NCBI RefSeq assembly: GCF_003258595.1
Contig: NZ_QHHQ01000002.1
Coordinates: 1,302,001-1,366,000, forward strand
Reading direction: 5' to 3'
Length of the DNA: 64,000 nucleotides
DNA from: Acuticoccus sediminis
Lineage (GTDB): Bacteria > Pseudomonadota > Alphaproteobacteria > Rhizobiales > Amorphaceae
Positions 10,527 through 18,290 of the stretch are shown piece after piece (the stretch's first letter is position 1; each line of letters begins with the position of its first letter). The notes below the pieces were generated by a model that made no database searches, was not told the DNA's origin, and was given only the letters and a program-made list of their open reading frames with translations. The position numbers and the translations under genes were made by a program.

Positions 10527-12170
10527 TCACGCCGCGACCTCCGCGGCGCCCGCCGGCATGCGGTTCGTGTCGGCGAGTATGAGCGCGGCGGCCCGCTCGC
10601 CGATCATCAGCGCCGGCGCGTGGAGCGCGGCATTCGGCAGGCGCGGCATGATCGAGGTGTCGGCCACGCGCACGCCCTCGACGCCGCGCACCCGCAGCCT
10701 GAGGTCGACGACGGCGCCCTCGTCCGGACCCATCGCGCAGGTGCCGCACTGGTGGTACGAGGTGGCGGCGTTGCGGCGGATCTCCTCGATCAGCGCCTCG
10801 CGCGTCGTGGCGGCCGGCCCGGGCGCCATCTCCGCCTTGATCCACCTCGCGATCTCCGGCCGGCGCATCACCCGGCGCATCCGCTCCACGCCGGCGGCCA
10901 GAACCTCGATGTCGCGCGGATCGCTGAAATAGCCGGTCCGCACCACCGGCGGCGCCAGCGGGTCGGCCGAGCGCAGGCTCACCCGGCCGCGCGAGTGTGG
11001 CGTCCCCTGGTAGATGGTGAGGCCGAACCCCTCCTCGCGCGGCAGGAGGTCGAGCGCCGAGCGGCCGCCGATCGGCGGCAGCGCCGACAGCATCACCACC
11101 TGCATGTCGGCGAGCGGCAGGTCCGGATCGCTGCGGTAGAACCCGCCGGCCGAGCAGAAGCTCTCTGCCAGCGGTCCCGACCGCGCCGCGAGGTAGGAGA
11201 GGCCCGCCCGCGCCACGCCCGCCGGGCTCAGGTGGCTGCGCGCCGTCACCGGCGCCGAACAGGCAAAGCGAGGCCGGTAGCAGGGATGGTTCTGCAGGTT
11301 CCGCCCGACGCCCGGCGCGTCCGCGGCCACCTCGATCCCGTGCGCCGCCAGCGCGTCGGCGGGGCCGATACCGGAATGCATCAGGAGCGCCGGGGTCATG
11401 ATCGCGCCGCCGCACAGGATCACCTCGCGGCTCGCCGTATACGTCACCTCCTGCCCGTTCCGGACCGCAACGACGCCGCGCGCCCGTCCCCCTTCGATCG
11501 CCACCCGCAGCACCTGCGCATTGGTCACGACCGCAAGGTTCGCCCGCCCCCGCGCCGGCTCCAGGTAGGCGCGCGAGGCGCTCAGCCGCCGGCCGCGGTC
11601 GATATTGACGTCGTACCAGCCGAGGCCCTCGGCATGGTTGGCGTTGAGGTCGTCGACGATCGGGATGCCGGACGCCCCCGCCGCCTCCAGAAAGGCCTCG
11701 CAGATGGCGAGCTTCGGGTCGGCCCGGCGCAGGCGCATCGGCCCGTCGGCGCCGTGCCACACCCCCGCCCCCCGCGCATTCGCCTCGGACTTCAGGAAGT
11801 ACGGCTTCAGCGCGTCGAAGCCCCAGCCGGTGCATCCCGCCTCGGCCCAGCGATCGTACTCGCTGGAGTGGCCGCGGGTGTAGATCATCCCGTTCAGGCT
11901 GGACGAGCCGCCCATCACCTTGCCCTGGATCAACGTCATGCGCCGGTCGCCGAGGTCGGGGATCGGCTCGGTCACGAAGTTCCAGTTGAAGCGGGCGATG
12001 GATCCGGCGGCGAAGCCGAGGCCCGGCACGCGCAGCACCGGGTGGGCGTCGCTCCCGCCGGCCTCGATCACCATCACCGAGACCGCAGGGTCCTCCGAAA
12101 GGCGCGCCGCGACGACGCTCCCGCTCGCCCCCGCCCCCACGACGATGTAGTCGGCCCCCTTCGCCACCAT
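10527..12170 (-). CDS. GMC family FAD-dependent alcohol oxidoreductase
   Basis: A 547-residue glucose-methanol-choline oxidoreductase. The ADP-binding motif VVGAGASGSVVAARL is at 10-24, the GMC signature GKVMGGSSSLNGMIYTRG near 83-100, and the C-terminal catalytic region contains YHQCGTCAMG (active-site His) and LPNAALHAPALM, where the usual second His/Asn is expected. Members oxidise alcohols to aldehydes or acids. It is the last gene of the minus-strand operon begun by the NtaA-type monooxygenase, four bases after the flavin reductase stop, so it probably oxidises an alcohol in the same pathway; the substrate is unknown. Confidence 0.9.
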   Translation of the reverse strand: MVAKGADYIVVGAGASGSVVAARLSEDPAVSVMVIEAGGSDAHPVLRVPGLGFAAGSIARFNWNFVTEPIPDLGDRRMTLIQGKVMGGSSSLNGMIYTRGHSSEYDRWAEAGCTGWGFDALKPYFLKSEANARGAGVWHGADGPMRLRRADPKLAICEAFLEAAGASGIPIVDDLNANHAEGLGWYDVNIDRGRRLSASRAYLEPARGRANLAVVTNAQVLRVAIEGGRARGVVAVRNGQEVTYTASREVILCGGAIMTPALLMHSGIGPADALAAHGIEVAADAPGVGRNLQNHPCYRPRFACSAPVTARSHLSPAGVARAGLSYLAARSGPLAESFCSAGGFYRSDPDLPLADMQVVMLSALPPIGGRSALDLLPREEGFGLTIYQGTPHSRGRVSLRSADPLAPPVVRTGYFSDPRDIEVLAAGVERMRRVMRRPEIARWIKAEMAPGPAATTREALIEEIRRNAATSYHQCGTCAMGPDEGAVVDLRLRVRGVEGVRVADTSIMPRLPNAALHAPALMIGERAAALILADTNRMPAGAAEVAA

Positions 12171-12174
12171 CGCG

Positions 12175-13173
12175 CTAGAACTGCTGCTCGATGATGCGCG
12201 AGAGGACGCGCTGCGTCGCGGCGAGGTCCTCCCTGGCGATCCCCTGCAGCAGCACCTCCTCGCTGAAGCGCGCGTGCTCGACGATCGACAGGATGCGCGC
12301 CTCGCCCTCCCCCGTCAGGTGGACCTTGCCGTCCGCGTCCACCGTCACGAGGCCGAGATCGACCACCGATTCCAGGACGTCGAGGCTGGCGTTGAAGTCG
12401 AGGAAGAGCTCCGGCAGCAGGTCGCCCAGCGTCGCCCCGGGGTAGGTGTGCGCCGCCTTCAGGAGCCGCGCCTGCATCAGCGAGAGGCCCAGCCCGGCCG
12501 TCTTGCGCCCCTTCTCCAGCCGGGAGGCCATCACGCTGTAGGCCCGCGCCGTCAGGTGGGCGAGCGGCTGGTTGTCGATCCCGCGCGCGTCCGCCTTCGG
12601 CGCCGGCTCGGTGACGACGCGGGTGTCCGGATGATCGACGGCGACCGCGTAGCGGCCCTTGGCGAAGAGGAGCGGCTGGCGGTCGTAGCGGCAGAAGGTC
12701 TCCACCTCGCCCATGAGGATGAGGTGGTCGCCGCCGTCGAAGGCTTCGGTCCGGCGGCACTCGAAGCGGGCCGCGACGTCGTCGAAGAGCGGCGCCGCGC
12801 CGCCTCCCTCGGTGTAGGCGAGGTCGACGAACTTGTCCGGCCCCGAGCGGGCGAAGCGCTGCGACAGGTCCATCTGGTCGTGCGCCAACACGTTCACCGC
12901 GAAGTGCGTGCAGGCGCTGAAGGCGGCAAAGCTCGTGCTCTCGCGGCGGATCGACCACAGCACCAGCGGCGGGTCGAGCGAGACCGACGCGAAGGAGTTC
13001 GACGTCATCCCGTACGGGACGCCGTCGACGGCGGCGGTGATGACGGTGACCCCGGTCGCGAACTCGCCGAGGCTGCGGCGGAAGCCGGGGAGACCGTCGC
13101 CCGGCCGGCCGCTTTCGACCGGCCCCTTCGCGGCGGCGGCAGGACGGGGTGTCAGATGTGGAACGGGAGCCAT
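12175..13173 (-). CDS. Flavin reductase with C-terminal MarR-like winged-helix domain
   Basis: A 332-residue fusion. Residues about 28-185 form an HpaC-like flavin reductase (FRRSLGEFATGVTVITA, YGMTSNSFASVSLDPPLVLW, FAVNVLA). After a short linker, residues about 205-330 (PLAHLTARAYSVMASRLEKG, LSLMQARLLKAAHTYPGATL) look like a MarR-type winged helix. The same layout occurs in the C1 reductase of Acinetobacter p-hydroxyphenylacetate hydroxylase, where the MarR-like domain is autoinhibitory and relieved by substrate. It likely supplies FMNH2 to the monooxygenase first in this operon. The start (GGAGG eight bases ahead) overlaps the DctM 3' end by 22 bases. Confidence 0.85.
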   Translation of the reverse strand: MAPVPHLTPRPAAAAKGPVESGRPGDGLPGFRRSLGEFATGVTVITAAVDGVPYGMTSNSFASVSLDPPLVLWSIRRESTSFAAFSACTHFAVNVLAHDQMDLSQRFARSGPDKFVDLAYTEGGGAAPLFDDVAARFECRRTEAFDGGDHLILMGEVETFCRYDRQPLLFAKGRYAVAVDHPDTRVVTEPAPKADARGIDNQPLAHLTARAYSVMASRLEKGRKTAGLGLSLMQARLLKAAHTYPGATLGDLLPELFLDFNASLDVLESVVDLGLVTVDADGKVHLTGEGEARILSIVEHARFSEEVLLQGIAREDLAATQRVLSRIIEQQF

Positions 13174-14438
13174 AGGACGACCTCCGGGAACATGACGAGG
13201 ATGGCGACGGAGAAGAGGACGATTGCCACGAACGGCAGCGAGCCGTAGGCGATGTCCTTCAGCGAGATGGACGGGTTCACCGCCTTGATGGTGAAGAGGT
13301 TCATGCCCACCGGCGGCGTAATCAGCCCGACCTCGAGGAGCAGCACGAGCACGATGCCGAACCAGATCGGATCGTATCCGAGGCTGACGATGATGGGATG
13401 CACCACCGCGAGCGTCATCAGCATCAGCGACAGCGCGTCCACGAACATGCCGAGGATCAGGTAGATGACGACGATGATGCCGAAGATCGCGAGCGGCGGG
13501 TACGGCAGGCCGCCGACCAGCTGGCGGATGTCGGAGTTGATGCCCCAGGTGTAGACCGCGAACGAGAAGATCTGCGCGCCGATGACGATGAAGAGGATCA
13601 TCGCCGTCAGCGACGCCGTCTCGCCGAGGACGGTCTTCAGCATCCCCCAGGTCAGCGTGCGCTGTCCGGCGGCGGTGAGGAGCGCCATGAAGGCGCCGAG
13701 CGCGGCGGCCTCGGTGCTGGTGGTCCAGCCGAGGTAGATGCCGCCCAGCACCACCAGGACGATGGCGAGCACCGGCAGCACGTTGCCGAGCGCGGCGGCG
13801 GTGGAGATCGGCGGCGTGTCCGCTGCCCCCGCCGGCGCCACGCTGGGGTCGAGCAGCGCGCGCACGAAGATGTAGATGTGGAAGAGGCTCACCGTCATCA
13901 GCGCCGGCAGGAGCGCCGCGATGAAGAGGCTGCCGATCGATTCCTCCACCAGCGAGCCGTAGACGATCAGCGGGATCGACGGCGGGATGAGGATGCCGAG
14001 CGTCCCGCCCGCCGCCAGCGTCCCGGTCGAGAGGCGCCGGTCGTAGTGCAGGCGGTCGAGGCTCGGGAGCGCGGCGGTGGCGACCGTCGCGGCCGTCGCG
14101 ACGCTCGACCCGCTGACGGCCGAGAACACCGCGCTCACCGAGATGTTGGCGTGCAGCAGGCCGCCCGGCACCACCGCCAGCCAGCGCGCCACCGTCTCGT
14201 AGAAGCGCTCGGCGACGCGCGAATGCTGCACGATCTGGCCCATCAGGATGAAGAGCGGGATCGCGATCAAGGTCTCCCCCGACGCGGTGTTGAAGACCGT
14301 GTGGGCGATGCCGCCGAGGTAGTTCGGGTTGTAGAGGATGGTCCAGAAGACGCCCGTCGCGCCGAGCACCAGCGCGATGGGAAAGCCCGCGGCGAGCAGC
14401 AGGAGGACCGTCGCCCCCATCAGCGCCATGACGGTCAT
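13152..14438 (-). CDS. TRAP transporter large permease (DctM-type), system 1
   Basis: A 428-residue integral membrane protein of the DctM family with about 12 hydrophobic segments. Signature stretches include FVIPLFILMG-like IPLFILMGQIVQHS, SGSSVATAATV, and the conserved GGTLGILIPPSIPLIVYG and EVGLITPPVGMNLF. It forms the Na+-coupled channel of a TRAP importer together with the adjoining DctQ and DctP. The start overlaps the DctQ stop (ATGA, 14435-14438); the 3' end overlaps the flavin reductase start by 22 bases. The substrate is unknown but probably feeds the co-transcribed monooxygenase. Confidence 0.93.
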   Translation of the reverse strand: MTVMALMGATVLLLLAAGFPIALVLGATGVFWTILYNPNYLGGIAHTVFNTASGETLIAIPLFILMGQIVQHSRVAERFYETVARWLAVVPGGLLHANISVSAVFSAVSGSSVATAATVATAALPSLDRLHYDRRLSTGTLAAGGTLGILIPPSIPLIVYGSLVEESIGSLFIAALLPALMTVSLFHIYIFVRALLDPSVAPAGAADTPPISTAAALGNVLPVLAIVLVVLGGIYLGWTTSTEAAALGAFMALLTAAGQRTLTWGMLKTVLGETASLTAMILFIVIGAQIFSFAVYTWGINSDIRQLVGGLPYPPLAIFGIIVVIYLILGMFVDALSLMLMTLAVVHPIIVSLGYDPIWFGIVLVLLLEVGLITPPVGMNLFTIKAVNPSISLKDIAYGSLPFVAIVLFSVAILVMFPEVVLWLPFHI

Positions 14439-14926
14439 GACGGCGCACCCCGCGTGACCAGCGCCCGGGCGTCCTCGACGAGCAGCAGCACCTGGCTCAC
14501 CATGACGAGGACGAGGCCGGCGACGATGCCGAACTGCACGTAGGCGACGGGCAGGCGCAGGATCCCCTGCGAACGCACCCCGCCGAGGAAGTTGCGCTCG
14601 GCAAGGTCGGCGCAGAGCCACACCAGAGTGCCGAGATAGGCGAGCATCAGGACGTGGCCGGCGATCCTCAGCGCGATCCCGCCGCGCGGCGGCAGCAGGG
14701 CGGCGATGAAGTCGGTCGCGATGTGGCTGCGGGTGCGTGTCACCATCGGGAGGGCGAGGACGATGATCCACGCCATCAGCACGCCGCCGCCCTCGCTCCC
14801 CCAGAAGAACTCGATCCTGAGCGCGCGCAGGACGACGTCGGTCAAGAGCAGCGCGAAGAGGACCGCGAGAAGGATGGAGGACAGCGCGAGCGCCGCCCTC
14901 TCGAACCGTTTGGCGGGCGAAGTCAC
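14435..14926 (-). CDS. TRAP transporter small permease (DctQ-type), system 1
   Basis: A 163-residue membrane protein with four predicted transmembrane helices, beginning FERAALALSSILLAVLFALL and containing the family's RIEFFWGSEGGGVLMAWIIV and RTRSHIATDFI regions. DctQ is the fourth-helix scaffold of the TRAP permease. The start codon is GTG at 14926, since no in-frame ATG precedes the first helix. It lies six bases after the DctP stop and overlaps DctM by four bases. Confidence 0.9.
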   Translation of the reverse strand: MTSPAKRFERAALALSSILLAVLFALLLTDVVLRALRIEFFWGSEGGGVLMAWIIVLALPMVTRTRSHIATDFIAALLPPRGGIALRIAGHVLMLAYLGTLVWLCADLAERNFLGGVRSQGILRLPVAYVQFGIVAGLVLVMVSQVLLLVEDARALVTRGAPS

Positions 14927-14932
14927 GGCTCG

Positions 14933-15949
14933 TTACTTCAGCTCGATCCCGAGGTCGGCGAGGACCTCCTTGGCCTGCTCCCCGCCGCGCTCGGCCCACT
15001 GCGGGTAGACGTGCTCGACCGCGATCTCGTGGAACTTCGCGTAGAGCTCCGGCGTCGGGGTGGTGATGGTGAAGCCGTCGGCCTTGAGCTGATCAAGCTT
15101 GGCGGCGGAGATCTTCGGCATGGTGGCGCGGATCTCGGCCTCGACGCTGTCCATCTCCTCCAGCAGCACCGCGCGCACGTCCTCGGGAAGCTCGTTGAGC
15201 CGCGCCTCTGAGACGATCTCGTCCAGCGACAGGAGCAGGACGTTCGTGGCGAAGCCCGACTTCAGCACCTCGTTCCACTTGAAGGCGACGACCGCAGCCG
15301 CGCCCGTGAAGACGCCGTCGATGACCCCGCGCTGGAGACCGGTGTAGGCGTCGGCGGCGGAGATGTTGACGGGCGAGGCGCCCGCCGCGGACAGGAACTC
15401 GGCCTGCTCCGGACTGAAGGCGCGCACCTTCTTGCCGACGATCCCGTCCATGTCGGTGACCGTGCCGGTGAACCACAGATTGATCGGATCGTAGTAGCCG
15501 GTGGCGAGGCTGACGGCGCCGTGGTCGCCGAGAATGCCATCCTTGTAGGAGGCGATCGTCTCGGTCTGCCAGGCCGCGTCCGTCGCCTTCTGGAAGTCCT
15601 CGACCGAGAGCAGCTCCTTCATCAGGAAAGGAAGCTGCGGCCCGGCGAGCAGCGGGTAGGTCGAGGCGTTGTAGGCCGGCACCCACTCGGTCATCTCGAT
15701 GAGCCCGTCGCGCACCAGGGTCAGCGCGTCGACGGCCTTGTAGGGCGTCTCGCCGTAGGTGACGAACTCGATCGAGAGGGCGCCGCCGGTGCGCTCCTCG
15801 ATGCGCTTGAAGCTCTCGATGAGGAGCTTCGAATATTCGTGCGACGCCGGGTTCACGCCGACGAAGCGCCAGTTGAAGTCGGCCGCGCCGGCCGTCCCCG
15901 CCGACGCCCAGAGCGCCGCCGCGGTGGCAAGATGGATCCAGGTCCTCAT
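14933..15949 (-). CDS. TRAP transporter periplasmic solute receptor (DctP-type), system 1
   Basis: A 338-residue extracytoplasmic binding protein with an N-terminal signal peptide ending near SAGTAGAA. Family landmarks are LIEMTEWVPAYNASTYPLLAG, GKKVRAFSPEQAEFLSAAGASPV and YTGLQRGVIDGVFTG, the last containing the helix that closes on the ligand. Position 15949 was chosen because GGAGG precedes it and it begins the signal peptide. It is the second gene of the operon, after the monooxygenase and before DctQ and DctM. The arginine that usually pairs with the ligand carboxylate is plausibly the one in GKKVRAF. The substrate is not identifiable. Confidence 0.92.
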   Translation of the reverse strand: MRTWIHLATAAALWASAGTAGAADFNWRFVGVNPASHEYSKLLIESFKRIEERTGGALSIEFVTYGETPYKAVDALTLVRDGLIEMTEWVPAYNASTYPLLAGPQLPFLMKELLSVEDFQKATDAAWQTETIASYKDGILGDHGAVSLATGYYDPINLWFTGTVTDMDGIVGKKVRAFSPEQAEFLSAAGASPVNISAADAYTGLQRGVIDGVFTGAAAVVAFKWNEVLKSGFATNVLLLSLDEIVSEARLNELPEDVRAVLLEEMDSVEAEIRATMPKISAAKLDQLKADGFTITTPTPELYAKFHEIAVEHVYPQWAERGGEQAKEVLADLGIELK

Positions 15950-16001
15950 GATGGTTTCCTCCAGTTTTATGGTTGTTTCGGCCGCCGGCTGTTGATCGCC
16001 G

Positions 16002-17312
16002 TTAGGCCGCCAGGTTTTCACGGAGCGTGGAGCCCGTGTATTCGGGCCGCACCAGGCCGCGCTTGCGCAGGATCGGCACGACGTGGTCGACGAATTCCTC
16101 GATCATGCCCGGCTTGGTCGCCGCGCTGAGGTTGAAGCCATAGCCGCCGCTTTCGCGCCAGTAGTGCTCCAGCGCGTCGGCGATCTGCTCCGGCGAGCCG
16201 ACGACCTGCGGCAGGCCGACCGTGAGGCCCATCTGGATCGCCGCCTCGCGCACGGTGACCTTGCGGCCGGTGTCGCTGCCGATCTGGACGAGCGCGGCGG
16301 CCATCCCGCGCGAGGCCTCGGTCGGAACCTCCTCCAGCGGCTGATCGGGGTCGAGGGTGCTGCAGTCGATCCCGAGAGGGGCCGACAGGCGGCTGAGGCC
16401 GGCGTCTAGGGGAACGCGCTCGCGCAGCGCCTCCAGCCGGCGCCGGGCCTCCTCCTCGGTGCTGCCGATCACGTACTGGAGGCCGAAGAGGATGCCGATG
16501 GGCTCCCGCCCGCCCGCCGCCGCCGCCGCGTCGAAGCGCTCGCGGAAGGCGCGCATCGCCTTGAGGTGCGGCTGGATGGCGAAGATCCCGTCCGCGTGCT
16601 TGACGGCGAACTCCATCCCGCGGCCCGAGGACCCCGCCTGGAAGATCACCGGCCGCCCGCCCTGCGGCGAAGGCAGGGTCGGCGAGACCGCCTCGCAGCG
16701 GAAGTATTTCCCGACATGCTTCACCCGCGCGATCCGCGAGGGATCGCCGAGGATGCCGGACTCCTTGTCCATCGGCAGCGCGCCGGGGGCGAAGCTGTCC
16801 CACAGCGCGTTGCAGATCTCCATGAACTCGTCGGCGACGTCGTAGCGCTCGTCATGGCCGACGAGGTCCTGCCCCACGGCCCTGTGCTCGGCCCGCATGT
16901 GGCCGGTGACGACGTTCCAGCCGAGCCGCCCGCCGCTCATGTAGTCGAGCGTCGACAGGCGGCGGTAGGCGAGGAAGGGCGGGTTGCCGGTGATCGACAG
17001 GGTGACGCCGACGCCGAGGTGCGTGGTGGCCGCCAGCATCACCGCCGCGACCGGCATCGGGTCGTGGGTCGGCCAGACGACGCCGTAGGTGATCGGCGTC
17101 TCGGGACCGTCCTTGTACTGGTCGGAGGCGGCGGGCGTGTCGGCGAAGAAGGCCGCGTCGAAACCGCCCCGCTCCAGCGTGCGCGCCAGGTCCTGCCAGT
17201 AGCCGAAGCTGCCCATGCCGGCGAGCTGGCCGTCCTCGGGACTGGCCCAGCTCAGCGCCGTGTGGGTGATCGGCGAGTGGAAGAACATGTGCACGAGATG
17301 CATGTGGGCCAT
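16002..17312 (-). CDS. NtaA/SnaA/DszA-family FMNH2-dependent monooxygenase, copy 1
   Basis: A 436-residue luciferase-like (LLM) monooxygenase of the nitrilotriacetate/EDTA/dibenzothiophene-sulfone type. Characteristic segments are GGFDAAFFADTP, YRRLSTLDYMSGGRLGWNVVT, SPTLPSPQGGRPVIFQAG and the long insertion with LGIDCSTLDPDQP. These enzymes need FMNH2 from a separate reductase; one is encoded in the same operon. The start at 17312 has GGAGG seven bases ahead. It heads a six-gene operon, with an operator palindrome about 120 bases upstream. A clear paralogue lies at 26646-27953. Confidence 0.92.
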   Translation of the reverse strand: MAHMHLVHMFFHSPITHTALSWASPEDGQLAGMGSFGYWQDLARTLERGGFDAAFFADTPAASDQYKDGPETPITYGVVWPTHDPMPVAAVMLAATTHLGVGVTLSITGNPPFLAYRRLSTLDYMSGGRLGWNVVTGHMRAEHRAVGQDLVGHDERYDVADEFMEICNALWDSFAPGALPMDKESGILGDPSRIARVKHVGKYFRCEAVSPTLPSPQGGRPVIFQAGSSGRGMEFAVKHADGIFAIQPHLKAMRAFRERFDAAAAAGGREPIGILFGLQYVIGSTEEEARRRLEALRERVPLDAGLSRLSAPLGIDCSTLDPDQPLEEVPTEASRGMAAALVQIGSDTGRKVTVREAAIQMGLTVGLPQVVGSPEQIADALEHYWRESGGYGFNLSAATKPGMIEEFVDHVVPILRKRGLVRPEYTGSTLRENLAA

Positions 17313-17431
17313 CGCCCGTCCTCCGGTCGTTCTTGTTGTTGCGCCGGCCCGCCTCCCGTGCGGCCCGGCCCTCCTTTGCGAGAGGGCCCGGCGCCGGCGG
17401 AGGGCCGCGAGTCGCCTGGATTTGACGACTG

Positions 17432-17448
17432 GTATCCTTCTAGTATAC
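17432..17448. promoter_or_regulatory. GTATCC-N2-CTAG-N-ATAC palindromic operator, copy 2
   Basis: GTATCCTTCTAGTATAC lies upstream of the monooxygenase operon and overlaps a possible minus-strand -10 (TATACT, complement of 17442-17447). It is better extended than copy 1 (TGGTATCC...ATACCAAT). With copy 1 at 9932 it defines a two-site regulon around the GntR gene. Confidence 0.7.
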
Positions 17449-17602
17449 CAATAGCGCCTTAGGAGATCCAGCCCATTTCGTGAGTGTCGGTGCGCATTGT
17501 CGAAAGCGTGTGCTGGGCACGATGCGAATGTGGAGGAGATTCTTCTGCGACGGCGTCAGCCCGGGCCGGTCCCTTCCGGTCCACCCGCTCGCCCGGCAAT
17601 AA

Positions 17603-17640
17603 TTGTACCTGTACAATAAACGTTGCGTATTGACAACGTT
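17603..17640 (+). promoter_or_regulatory. IclR-type operator/promoter element, copy 1
   Basis: Two inverted repeats are fused here: ATTGTAC-CT-GTACAAT (17602-17617) and AACGTTG-N8-CAACGTT (17619-17640). The second overlaps a TTGACA -35 (17630-17635), with a weak -10 TTCGAT (17653-17658) 17 bases on and the DctQ start at 17766. The 38 bp match the complement of 32973-33010 at 32 positions. Changes in the second palindrome are symmetric between its arms, as expected for a dimer-binding site under selection. Confidence 0.8.
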
Positions 17641-17765
17641 GAGGGGCGATGGTTCGATGCCCCCAACAAGAAAAAGTGGCCCGCCGGGACCCCCGTGCGG
17701 GCGGCATCGGCGCACCCGGAAATCGCACTCGGCGCCGGTGACATGAGGAAGCGCCGGAGAAGGCC

Positions 17766-18290
17766 ATGCCGCGTGCCGAAGCGATGCTGCGCCGCGTCGA
17801 AGACCTGTTGCACGCCCTCGGCTGCACAGCGCTCGTCGTCGTCGCCGTGCTCATCAACGCCGACATCATCTCGCGTGTCGTGGGCCTGCGCCCGCTGGAG
17901 ATGCAGTTCGAGCTGACCGAGCTCTACCTGATGCCGTCCCTGGCGACGCTCTCGCTCGCACGCGTGTTCCGCGACGGCGGGCACCTCGCCCTCGAGGTCG
18001 ACACGCCCTCCCTCCTCGGCCCCCTCTGGCCCGTCGTCAGACGGCTCGTGCTCGCCGCGTCCGCCGCCTTCTTCCTGACGGTCGCCTACGTCTCGGGCCG
18101 GCATGCGGTCGAGGCGTTCGCCAAGGGATCCATCGAGTTCGGCGTCATCGACTGGCCGCTGGGGTGGGCGTACCTGCCGGTCCCCGTCGGCACCGGCCTT
18201 CTCGCCGTCCGGCTCCTCGTGGAGCTCGTAAAACGAGGCGCGCCAAGCGCCCTTGCCACCAACACAGGAGGAGACATCAATGAAATTTAA
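17766..18290 (+). CDS. TRAP transporter small permease (DctQ-type), system 2
   Basis: A 174-residue protein with four hydrophobic helices: a first helix around TALVVVAVLINADIISRVVG, then LYLMPSLATLSLARVFRDGGHLALEV, typical of DctQ. GGAGAAGG precedes the ATG. It is the first gene of a DctQ-DctP-DctM operon, an order that differs from system 1 (P-Q-M) and system 3 (Q-M-P). Its 3' end overlaps the DctP start by 11 bases. Transcription probably begins at the promoter inside the IclR-type element about 100 bases upstream. Confidence 0.88.
   Translation: MPRAEAMLRRVEDLLHALGCTALVVVAVLINADIISRVVGLRPLEMQFELTELYLMPSLATLSLARVFRDGGHLALEVDTPSLLGPLWPVVRRLVLAASAAFFLTVAYVSGRHAVEAFAKGSIEFGVIDWPLGWAYLPVPVGTGLLAVRLLVELVKRGAPSALATNTGGDINEI

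Larger units (their letters stand above)
17313..17765. other. Divergent intergenic region with two operator systems
   Basis: This 453-base gap separates the minus-strand monooxygenase operon from the plus-strand TRAP system 2 operon. I see no convincing gene in it; open frames here have no family character. It contains the second GTAT...ATAC palindrome (17432-17448) near the monooxygenase side, and the IclR-type element (17603-17640) with a promoter near the TRAP side. Its AT-rich patches contrast with the coding flanks. Confidence 0.7.

Noticed and set aside
17459-17869. 136-codon minus-strand frame in the TRAP system 2 upstream region
   Set aside because: It crosses the operator and promoter elements and the DctQ start; no protein-like features.
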